From: Methanobacteriota archaeon
Lineage (GTDB): Archaea; Thermoplasmatota; Thermoplasmata; RBG-16-68-12
Direction: 5' to 3'
Length of the DNA: 13,162 nucleotides
Assembly (NCBI GenBank): GCA_005878635.1
Contig: VBLS01000129.1
Location: 1-13,162, forward strand
Part shown: positions 1 to 5,843 of the stretch, piece by piece
How the letters are laid out: the number at the start of each line of letters is the position of its first letter
Numbering within the stretch: the first letter of the stretch is position 1
Notes under the pieces: generated by a model
What the model was told of the DNA's origin: nothing
What the model saw: only the letters and a program-made list of their open reading frames with translations
Database searches by the model: none
Position numbers and translations under genes: made by a program

Positions 1-2136
1 CGCCTTGTTCACCATGAAGAACGCGCCGAGGGAGAAGGTCGCGACCAGGGATCCCTGGAGTCCGACGTAGGACCCCCTGCGGGCGAAGGTGAGCGCGAAG
101 ACCATCGTGAGCCCGCTCGTCAGCAGCAGGATCGTGTTGAAGCCGCCGAGGGCGATGTTGTGGACCTCTCCCGGCCGAGGCCACACGAAGTCGGTCAACG
201 GGCTGTTCATCCGGAGGAACGCGTAGGCGCCAAAGAGCGTGCCGAAGAACGCGATCTCCCCGAAGATGAAGATCCACATCCCCAGCGGGAGGTTCTCGAG
301 CCGCTCGAACGGCCACTTCTCCCCCACGGCCTCGATGGGCTCGGTGAACCGACCGCGGAGGGTCTCGCGTCCCCAACCGGTGAAGGCCGCGGCGAGGACC
401 ACGGTCCCGAACAAGAGCGCCGGCAGGCCCATGAGGACGCCCCACAGGGCGATCCCGGCGCCCGCGGCGACCACGATCGGCCAACGGCTCCAATGCTCCA
501 CGTGCGACTCAGCCTCGTACGACCCGGCCTCGTGCACCTCCTTGTGCCCGCCGTTCGCCATGGCCACCGGCCGGTACGTGACGCCCGTCGCGGAGATCAC
601 CGGCACGCCCTCGGGGAAGTTGAACTCCGGAGGCGGGGACGGGACCCCCCACTCGAGCGAGTACGCGCCCCACGGATCCCGGTCCGCCGCCGGACCGCGG
701 CGGGAGCTCCAGAGCAGGTTCGCAAACATGATCAGTTGGGACCCGCCGAAGGTGAAGGCCCCGATCGTGATGAGGAGGTTGATCGGCCCCCATCCGGTGC
801 CGAGGTCGTAGGTGAAGATCCGCCGCGGCATGTCGTAGAGGAGCTGCATGGGGAAGTAGAGCAGGTTGAATCCGACGATGTAGACGGCGAAGTGGATCTT
901 CCCGAGCCGCTCGTTGTACATCCGCCCGGTGATCTTCGGGAACCAGTAGTAGAGGCCGCCGAAGAGGCCGGTCAGGCCGCCGCCGACGATCGTATAGTGG
1001 AAGTGGCCGACCACCCAGAAGGTGCCGCGGAAGGCCGTGTCGAGGGCGACGGAGGAGTTGAACACGCCGGTAATGCCGCCGATGATGAACAGTCCCAGGG
1101 ATCCGACGGCGAAGAGCATCGGGGTCGTGAATCGGATGGAGCCGCCCCGTAGGGTGAGGATGTAGGCCAGGACGATGATCGCGAAGGGGATCGAGATTAG
1201 TTCCGTCGTGATGTTGAACGCCTCGAGCAGGCTCTGCGAGATCCCGGTCATGAACATGTGGTGGGCCCATACCGTGAAGCTCAAGATGCTGGCGATCGCG
1301 AGGCACGGGATGATCAGCTTCTTCGCATAGAGGGGCCGACGGCTGAAGGTCGAGATCAGGTCGCCGGTGATCGCGAAGCCGGGCAGCAGGAGGACGTACA
1401 CTTCCGGGTGTCCGAAGAACCAGAACATGTGGTCCCAGAGGAGCGGGCCGCCTTGCGTCGAGGTGAAGAACACGGTGCCGAAGGCGCGGTCCGCGACGAG
1501 CAAGCTGAGGGCCGACACGAAGGCGGGGAAGGCCCAGAGCATCAGGAGGCTCGTGAAGATCCAGCCCCAGGTGAACAGCGGCAGCTTCATCAGCGACATC
1601 CCGGGAGCTCGGAGCCGGAAGATCGTCACGAGGAAGTTGACCGTCGACACGATGCTCGAGGCCATAAGGAGCATCAGGGCGAGGCCCATCATCGAGCCGC
1701 CGACCGCGGGGCTGAACTCGACCGTGTTCAGGGGCGCGTAGGTCGTCCAGCCCCAGTCCGCGGTCCCGCCGCCCGCGAAGAAGCTCGACAGGGCGAGGAG
1801 ACCGCTCGCGAGGTAGACCCAGTAGCTCAGGGCATTCAACCGCGGGAACGCCATATCGCGCGCGCCGATCTGGATCGGGACGAAGTAGTTCGCGAAGGCC
1901 GCGCCGAGCGGGGTGAGGACCCAGAGGAGCATGAGGAGCCCGTGGGTCGTCACGGCCTGGTTGTACTCGTCCGGCTGGAGGAACGTATTCGAGGGGACCG
2001 CGAGCTGCGTACGGAAGGTCAGGGCGAGGATGCCCGCGGCGACGAAGAAGTAGAGGGAGGTGACGAGGTAGAGGACCCCGACGTCCTTGTGGTTCGTCGT
2101 GAAGAGCCAGCGTTTCAGGGGTTGCCACTCGACCAT
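1..2136 (-). CDS. Haem-copper oxidase subunit I fused to subunit III (partial, runs off the left edge)
   Basis: Catalytic subunit of an aerobic terminal oxidase that reduces O2 to water and pumps protons. The frame is open from ATG 2136 to base 1 (712 codons, no stop). Subunit I fills about residues 1-505: low-spin haem ligand H65, HPEVY at 242-246 (CuB His and cross-linked Tyr), CuB pair H292/H293, H378/H380 (haem a3 and haem a), and the C-terminal SPPPEFNF signature. After a hydrophilic linker (about 505-545) a subunit III domain begins, with its conserved Glu at 627. D-channel residues N83, D94, N101 and E244 are present, placing it in the A1-type family. Oddities: I321 and F318 stand where the K-channel Lys and Thr should be, and R370/G371 replace the His-Asp Mg pair. 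coxB lies 9 bp upstream, and its stop overlaps an AGAGGGA ribosome-binding sequence. The I-III fusion is known in several prokaryotes. Confidence 0.95.
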   Translation of the reverse strand, partial: MVEWQPLKRWLFTTNHKDVGVLYLVTSLYFFVAAGILALTFRTQLAVPSNTFLQPDEYNQAVTTHGLLMLLWVLTPLGAAFANYFVPIQIGARDMAFPRLNALSYWVYLASGLLALSSFFAGGGTADWGWTTYAPLNTVEFSPAVGGSMMGLALMLLMASSIVSTVNFLVTIFRLRAPGMSLMKLPLFTWGWIFTSLLMLWAFPAFVSALSLLVADRAFGTVFFTSTQGGPLLWDHMFWFFGHPEVYVLLLPGFAITGDLISTFSRRPLYAKKLIIPCLAIASILSFTVWAHHMFMTGISQSLLEAFNITTELISIPFAIIVLAYILTLRGGSIRFTTPMLFAVGSLGLFIIGGITGVFNSSVALDTAFRGTFWVVGHFHYTIVGGGLTGLFGGLYYWFPKITGRMYNERLGKIHFAVYIVGFNLLYFPMQLLYDMPRRIFTYDLGTGWGPINLLITIGAFTFGGSQLIMFANLLWSSRRGPAADRDPWGAYSLEWGVPSPPPEFNFPEGVPVISATGVTYRPVAMANGGHKEVHEAGSYEAESHVEHWSRWPIVVAAGAGIALWGVLMGLPALLFGTVVLAAAFTGWGRETLRGRFTEPIEAVGEKWPFERLENLPLGMWIFIFGEIAFFGTLFGAYAFLRMNSPLTDFVWPRPGEVHNIALGGFNTILLLTSGLTMVFALTFARRGSYVGLQGSLVATFSLGAFFMVNKA

Positions 2137-2145
2137 GAGGTCCCT

Positions 2146-2856
2146 CTAGGTTCCATTGTACCAGTCTCGGAAGTTGTCCTGGGTCAGCACGAGGAGATCC
2201 GCGAACATGAGCGCGTGGCCGGTCCCGCACAGCTCGTAGCAGCGGACCGCCTCGTGGTACTCGGGGATCGTCTCCGGGATGCCCAGCTTGTCCGCGACGA
2301 ACCACGCCTGGTTCACCCGGCCGGGGATCGCGTCCCGCTTGATCTTGAAGACCGCGATGCCGAAGGAATGGAACACGTCCTGGCTCGTGATGTTCAGGAT
2401 GACGGTCCCGCTCCAACAGCCGCGCACCGCGCCGGTGCAGGTGCTATTGACGACGGGCACGCGGAGTTCGCCAATGAGCTCACGCCCGTTGGCGTACACG
2501 AAGCGCCATCCCCACTGGAAACCGATGACGTCGATGTAGAGTGCGTTCGGATCGTTCGGGGGGTTCTGGAGAAAAGCGTTGAGGGCGAAGGTGTTGATCG
2601 TCAGGCCGAAAAACAGGGCGACCAGCAGGACGGTCAGGACGGCCGCGAGGGCGGGGTTCCCCCGGTCCGTCATCACGCCGAGGCGCGGCGCGTCCGGCGG
2701 ATCCGCGGCCCCGGGTTTCCTCCGATACCGGACGAGAAAATAAAAGAAGAGGACGAAGACCGCGCCGCCGACGATGACCGCCGCGAGGATGTATAATGTG
2801 AAAAGGGACTGCCATTGCTCCGCCGAAGGAGCGAGAGCCGGCACGAGGGTCGGCAA
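2146..2856 (-). CDS. coxB: Haem-copper oxidase subunit II with CuA site
   Basis: Subunit II takes electrons from a soluble or anchored donor at its binuclear CuA centre and passes them to subunit I. The protein has 236 residues, with two membrane helices (about 16-42 and 68-95) and an outer cupredoxin domain. CuA ligands are visible: H163 in an HSFGIAVFKIKRDAIPG stretch, then C206, E208, C210, H214 and M217 in CYELCGTGHALM. The aromatic electron-entry patch is FQWGWRF (113-119). Two further cysteines, C140 and C147, sit in a loop absent from the bovine protein and may form a disulfide. The start is TTG 2856, since an in-frame stop lies at 2880; a GGAGAG sequence precedes it. No lipobox is seen. 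The gene leads the coxB-coxAC pair and is divergent from the cupredoxin gene. Confidence 0.95.
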   Translation of the reverse strand: MPTLVPALAPSAEQWQSLFTLYILAAVIVGGAVFVLFFYFLVRYRRKPGAADPPDAPRLGVMTDRGNPALAAVLTVLLVALFFGLTINTFALNAFLQNPPNDPNALYIDVIGFQWGWRFVYANGRELIGELRVPVVNSTCTGAVRGCWSGTVILNITSQDVFHSFGIAVFKIKRDAIPGRVNQAWFVADKLGIPETIPEYHEAVRCYELCGTGHALMFADLLVLTQDNFRDWYNGT

Positions 2857-2934
2857 TCCCCGCTCTCCGTAAAAAGGTTACAACTCGCGCTATGAGGTAG
2901 CGATTCGTGCGCTCTCGACGCCGCGTGCAGAATG

Positions 2935-2940
2935 TTTATG
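2935..2940 (+). promoter_or_regulatory. Candidate TATA box for the cupredoxin gene
   Basis: TTTATG lies about 37 bp before the TTG start at 2975. A transcript starting about 25 bp downstream would have a leader of roughly 10-15 bases, normal for archaea. The match is weak, and the AT-rich patch could also serve the divergent coxB. Confidence 0.35.
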
Positions 2941-2974
2941 TGGGGGCAATCGATGCGCGGGGGCGGGGGTCTCT

Positions 2975-3598
2975 TTGGAGGCTGGATCATCGTCTGGCGG
3001 GCCCGCGACGGCCGCGCCGAAACGGAGCGCTCTGGGCGTCGTGATTGCGATCGTCATCGCGGTGGCCGCCACCGCCGCCGCGATGGACCTGGTCATCGTC
3101 CCCGCCTTGACGCCCGCACGATCGGCGGATTTCACCGTCCACCTCATGACGTTCGATGTCGGCTACGACCGACCGAACTACAACCCGCAGTGGGAGGTGA
3201 AGGCGGGCCAGCTCATCGTGGTCACGATGAACAATAGCGGGACGATGGCTCATGAGTTCCTCTTGTTCAGCGGGGACCGGGGGGCCATCCTGGCAACGGT
3301 GAGGTATGCGCTCGCCCTCGCCGAGTCGCACAACTCCGGATATCAGAACGACGAGGCAATCGGCAATGCCACCGTCGACGAGTACACCGGTTACCACGAT
3401 TCCTGGGCGAACCTGAGCCGCGTTGGCTGTCCGGAGTCGTGCGTCGACCACGATGTGGACCCCGGAAACACCTTCCTGTTCTGGTTCGTCGTCAACACCC
3501 CGGGCACCTACTTCTTCGCGTGCCACCAGGTCGACCGGACAGACTGGAAGGTCCACCAGGACAAGGGCATGTGGGGAACCCTCATCGTGGACGCCTGA
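2975..3598 (+). CDS. Membrane-anchored cupredoxin (blue copper protein)
   Basis: A 207-residue protein with one N-terminal signal-anchor helix (about 19-45) and a single outer copper domain. Probable type 1 copper ligands are H93 (MAHEF), C183 (FACHQ), H194 and M199 (VHQDKGM). The PGNTFLFWF and NTPGTYFF strands before the Cys are typical of cupredoxins. The Cys-to-His spacing of 11 is longer than in plastocyanin and close to the copper nitrite reductase arrangement, though no type 2 copper domain is present. A CPESC pair (152/156) in a long insert may form a disulfide or bind metal. TTG 2975 is chosen because no ATG occurs in this frame upstream and it keeps the whole anchor helix. Being divergent from coxB, it is a candidate electron donor to the oxidase (inference). 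Confidence 0.85.
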   Translation: MEAGSSSGGPATAAPKRSALGVVIAIVIAVAATAAAMDLVIVPALTPARSADFTVHLMTFDVGYDRPNYNPQWEVKAGQLIVVTMNNSGTMAHEFLLFSGDRGAILATVRYALALAESHNSGYQNDEAIGNATVDEYTGYHDSWANLSRVGCPESCVDHDVDPGNTFLFWFVVNTPGTYFFACHQVDRTDWKVHQDKGMWGTLIVDA

Positions 3599-3647
3599 AG
3601 GGACGGACCGACCTCGATCTTCGCCTACCCGGACTTGTCGGGAAGAA

Positions 3648-4559
3648 TCAGGCGAGCCTCGAGCCGGCCACATGCGACGTCCTCGGGGGAGCGTTCGGAA
3701 GCAGGAGGTTCGTGATGAAGGAGATAACGCTCCACAGAAGGACGAGCGAGGCAATCAGCAAGATGGTCGAGAATCCGAGTAACCGCGAGAACGAGGACGC
3801 GGATCCGATGCCTCCCATGAATGCAATGGGCGCCACATAGGCGAGGAACAGCCCGGACACAGGCCCAGTGGCGCAGGCAGGGCACATGACCGCGAGCCCG
3901 AGGAGCGGACCGGGGAATGCGCCCGCGGCCGGCTGGCCCCTGGAGACGACCTGGATCGCCAGGGCGACCACGAGCCCGGAGAACAGAGACAGGACCACTG
4001 CGGCGGCGAGGGAATACGGTCGGAGCTGGACGCCGAAGGTCGTGGTCGGGGCCCACGCGATGCCCGGACCATAGCCGATTGCGCTCTCGATCACGACGAA
4101 CACCGGCTGCAGGGAACCGGATGGGTCCACGACAAGAATCCCCTGTAGGAATGCGTAGGCGAGCGCATACGCAAGGACTCCGATGAACCAAACCCTTCGA
4201 AATCGCTTCCCCCGGGCCCGAATGACCTGGAAGTTCGGGAAGAGAAACGGAATTGCCCGCGCCCAAACGCCTTCCGATGCGGGAGAGTCTATGCGCGCAC
4301 TGAAGTAGAGACGGAAGAAGGCATAGAGGAAGAGCACGGAGACGTCGATCCAGATGAGAGGCACGAGAGAAACGAACCAATCGAGGATTCGATCCGTCCG
4401 AAGTTCGAGGAGGATCACGCCCGTCTCCGCGAAGAGGAGCGCCGCGAGCACGATTGCGAGCTCGGCTCCGAGTACCCGCCCCCGCATCCTTCGCCGCATC
4501 AGCCCGACGGGGAAAAAGGCTTCCGGAATTCGACGGTCGCCGCTCCCGGGTCGCGGCAA
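3648..4559 (-). CDS. Polytopic membrane protein with intramembrane CPAC motif, function unknown
   Basis: I do not recognise a named family. The 303-residue frame contains about six hydrophobic segments (roughly 30-52, 60-86, 123-145, 182-205, 216-250 and 258-285). A CPAC motif (226-229) sits inside the fifth segment, followed by a small-residue-rich stretch. CxxC motifs in membrane helices often act in thiol redox chemistry or copper handling, and the oxidase and cupredoxin genes next door make a role in copper delivery or oxidase assembly possible, but that is inference. The longest start is TTG 4559; ATG 4499 or ATG 4487 would still precede the first helix and are equally credible. The gene converges on the cupredoxin gene with a 49-bp gap. 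Confidence 0.75.
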   Translation of the reverse strand: MPRPGSGDRRIPEAFFPVGLMRRRMRGRVLGAELAIVLAALLFAETGVILLELRTDRILDWFVSLVPLIWIDVSVLFLYAFFRLYFSARIDSPASEGVWARAIPFLFPNFQVIRARGKRFRRVWFIGVLAYALAYAFLQGILVVDPSGSLQPVFVVIESAIGYGPGIAWAPTTTFGVQLRPYSLAAAVVLSLFSGLVVALAIQVVSRGQPAAGAFPGPLLGLAVMCPACATGPVSGLFLAYVAPIAFMGGIGSASSFSRLLGFSTILLIASLVLLWSVISFITNLLLPNAPPRTSHVAGSRLA

Positions 4560-4661
4560 TCCTGCACGCCGTTACAACCGCTGTCTTCTTCGATGGCCGT
4601 AGAGGTCAACCCCTTTTGACCTCCGCAAAACCGTCTACGGGAAATCAGGGGGTACTGATGA

Positions 4662-4675
4662 CCGCCACATGGCGG
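4662..4675. repeat. Small perfect inverted repeat downstream of tRNA-Trp
   Basis: CCGCCA and TGGCGG are separated by two bases, giving a six-pair hairpin just past the tRNA 3' end on the minus strand. It may help end or process the tRNA transcript. No T-run follows immediately. Confidence 0.35.
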
Positions 4676-4680
4676 AGAAG

Positions 4681-4858
4681 TGGGGACGCAGGGATTTGAA
4701 CCCTGATCGACGGGTTTCTCCCACGCGGGGAGCGACCCACGCGTGTTGTGCGAACCATGGGTCAGCGCTCCAGTCTGTCATCACCGGAATCAGCAAACCC
4801 GTTCGCCATCAAGCCCATGACTGGAGCCCGTAATTCTACCAGGCTAAACTACGTCCCC
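4681..4858 (-). tRNA. tRNA-Trp (CCA) with a 105-nt intron
   Basis: Exon 1 is 4821-4858 (acceptor GGGGACG, D arm, and anticodon stem ACGGG with loop CT-CCA-G). Exon 2 is 4681-4715 (A38, CCCGT, four-base variable loop, T arm CAGGG-TTCAAAT-CCCTG, acceptor CGTCCCC, discriminator A). The mature RNA is 73 nt and CCA is not encoded. The intron (4716-4820) interrupts between positions 37 and 38. The junctions fit the archaeal bulge-helix-bulge: CTCC of the anticodon loop pairs with GGAG near the intron end, flanked by three-base bulges AGT and AAA, with CATG/CGTG forming the inner helix. An intron-containing tRNA-Trp of this kind is known from Haloferax and other Euryarchaeota. Confidence 0.96.
4756..4819 (-). 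ncRNA. Box C/D guide RNA inside the tRNA-Trp intron
   Basis: Within the intron, in order: terminal stem CATGGG (4814-4819), C box TTGATGG (4806-4812), D' box CTGA (4790-4793), C' box GTGATGA (4778-4784), D box CTGA (4762-4765), and closing stem CCCATG (4756-4761). The guide before D' (ACGGGTTT, 4795-4802) pairs with AAACCCGT at the intron/exon 2 junction. The guide before D (GACTGGAGC, 4767-4775) pairs with GCTCCAGTC across the exon 1/intron junction. Counting five bases from each D box selects C39 and C34 for 2'-O-methylation. The Haloferax volcanii intron directs the same two positions (34 and 39). The pairings are read directly from sequence; activity is inferred. Confidence 0.92.
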
Positions 4859-4890
4859 ATGGGTCTCCGAAGCCGCGGAAGAGCGGAGGG

Positions 4891-4900
4891 CATATCTAAG
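4891..4900 (-). promoter_or_regulatory. Candidate TATA box for tRNA-Trp
   Basis: CTTAGATATG lies 33-42 bp before the first tRNA base on the minus strand, preceded by a purine-rich stretch that could be a BRE. Spacing suits a start of transcription about ten bases before the tRNA. Confidence 0.45.
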
Positions 4901-4938
4901 TTTGCGTCGCGGACTATTCCCGCAGGCGAGTTTCCGTT

Positions 4939-5511
4939 TCACTCGATCCAGTCGTTCAATTCCGTGACCGAACCGACGCCCTCGCAGTAGGTGCATTGTC
5001 CGCTCCCCTCGCAATAGGCGCATGGCAGATTGCCCTCTTCGCCCGTGCCGGCGCAGTCCTCACAGATCTTCCATCCTTGGCAACCGGGACAGGTGCGTTC
5101 GTATGGGACCTCGTCGGAAAGGCGGACGAGGGATCCTTCTCCGGTCGCGACCAGCTCGCCGTCGTTGGAGAGGAGGCCGAGCCGCGCGCGGAAGGTGCCG
5201 CCTTCCAGCATCCGTGCCTCGGAGAGATCGGGATCCTCCGGCGTGATGATCAGCGATCCCGCGAGGAGCCAGGATGGGAACGGTCCGTCGGCATCGTTCG
5301 ACACGACCTCACCGCGGATCGCGGCTTGCTTTCCGCGTGGGTCGAGGATCGTGAGTCCCGTCAGCCGACAAGCGATCTTCAGGCCCTTGTGCAACGGCCC
5401 GGACCCTTGGCTGACGACCAGCCGAGCGTATTGCCCGATCAGGGACCCGCTGCGCATCGCGAACGCGGATGGTCTCCCCGAGGACATGAAAGGCGACGCT
5501 CCAATTCTCAT
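4939..5511 (-). CDS. DnaJ-like cysteine-rich zinc-finger protein, function unknown
   Basis: A 190-residue protein. The C-terminal 45 residues carry four CxxC pairs (C141/C144, C150/C153, C164/C167, C173/C176), mostly followed by GxG or GG-like turns as in the DnaJ central zinc finger; eight cysteines can hold two zinc ions. The N-terminal 135 residues have no J domain and look like a beta-rich domain of unknown type. ATG 5511 is the longest start; ATG 5487 and ATG 5457 are alternatives and no ribosome-binding sequence decides between them. The gene starts 55 bp after the eL41 stop in the same direction, so co-transcription is possible. A role in protein folding, RNA binding or ribosome-related work can only be guessed. 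Confidence 0.8.
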   Translation of the reverse strand: MRIGASPFMSSGRPSAFAMRSGSLIGQYARLVVSQGSGPLHKGLKIACRLTGLTILDPRGKQAAIRGEVVSNDADGPFPSWLLAGSLIITPEDPDLSEARMLEGGTFRARLGLLSNDGELVATGEGSLVRLSDEVPYERTCPGCQGWKICEDCAGTGEEGNLPCAYCEGSGQCTYCEGVGSVTELNDWIE

Positions 5512-5566
5512 CCGTGGAATCGACCCGGAAGGCGGAAAGCGCCTCCCGCGATTAGCCGGTGTCGCG

Positions 5567-5674
5567 TCACCGCTGACGCATCTTCTGCTCTCGCTTGCGG
5601 CGGCGCATCCGCTTCTTGCGCCATTTCCAGCGCATCTTTCCGCGCTTCTTCCAGGCCCGCGAGGAGCGTTTCAT
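5567..5674 (-). CDS. rpl41e: Large-subunit ribosomal protein eL41
   Basis: A 35-residue, extremely basic protein. Its core MRWKWRKKRMRRRKR matches the eukaryotic eL41 pattern (WRKKRMRRLKRKRRKMR), and the N-terminal extension MKRSSRAWKKRGK resembles the longer archaeal form of about 37 residues. eL41 is a single helix at the ribosomal subunit interface. ATG 5674 is preferred over the inner ATG 5635 (22 residues) because of that similarity and because a TATA-like element lies about 35 bp upstream, implying a very short leader. It is too short for most gene callers, and a longer spurious frame overlaps it. The DnaJ-like zinc-finger gene follows in the same direction. Confidence 0.88.
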   Translation of the reverse strand: MKRSSRAWKKRGKMRWKWRKKRMRRRKREQKMRQR

Positions 5675-5705
5675 CGGCCGCCGGGGCGCGCGTATTCGCC
5701 GTCTT

Positions 5706-5714
5706 CTTAAGTAG
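5706..5714 (-). promoter_or_regulatory. Candidate TATA box for eL41
   Basis: CTACTTAAG on the minus strand lies about 32-40 bp before the eL41 start and would place transcription initiation about ten bases before the ATG. TTAAG is nearly palindromic, so it might also drive the plus strand. Confidence 0.4.
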
Positions 5715-5843
5715 TTTCTCTTGAGACGAGTCCAGGTCCATCTGCGTGGCGCCGACGTGCGATCCAACGCAGTCGTTCTTCCTCGAGCGGGGCGTTCCAC
5801 CGGTGGGTTGATGTAGGCCGCTCCAGATGGGCGCCCGATCTCC

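Noticed and set aside
509..2416. Long minus-strand open frame of 635 codons across coxB and coxA
   Set aside because: It is an Arg/Pro-rich shadow in another frame of the two oxidase genes, whose own frames carry all the catalytic motifs.
1258..2796. Plus-strand open frame of 512 codons opposite the oxidase genes
   Set aside because: Low-complexity Arg/Glu/Asp composition typical of antisense frames in GC-rich DNA; no motif, and opposite well-identified genes.
4748..4990. 80-codon plus-strand frame across the tRNA region
   Set aside because: It runs antisense through tRNA-Trp and its intron, both firmly identified.
5508..5741. 77-codon minus-strand frame ending in an ATGA overlap with the zinc-finger gene
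   Set aside because: It overlaps eL41 almost completely in another frame; eL41 has a recognisable sequence and this peptide does not. The overlap is attractive but probably chance.
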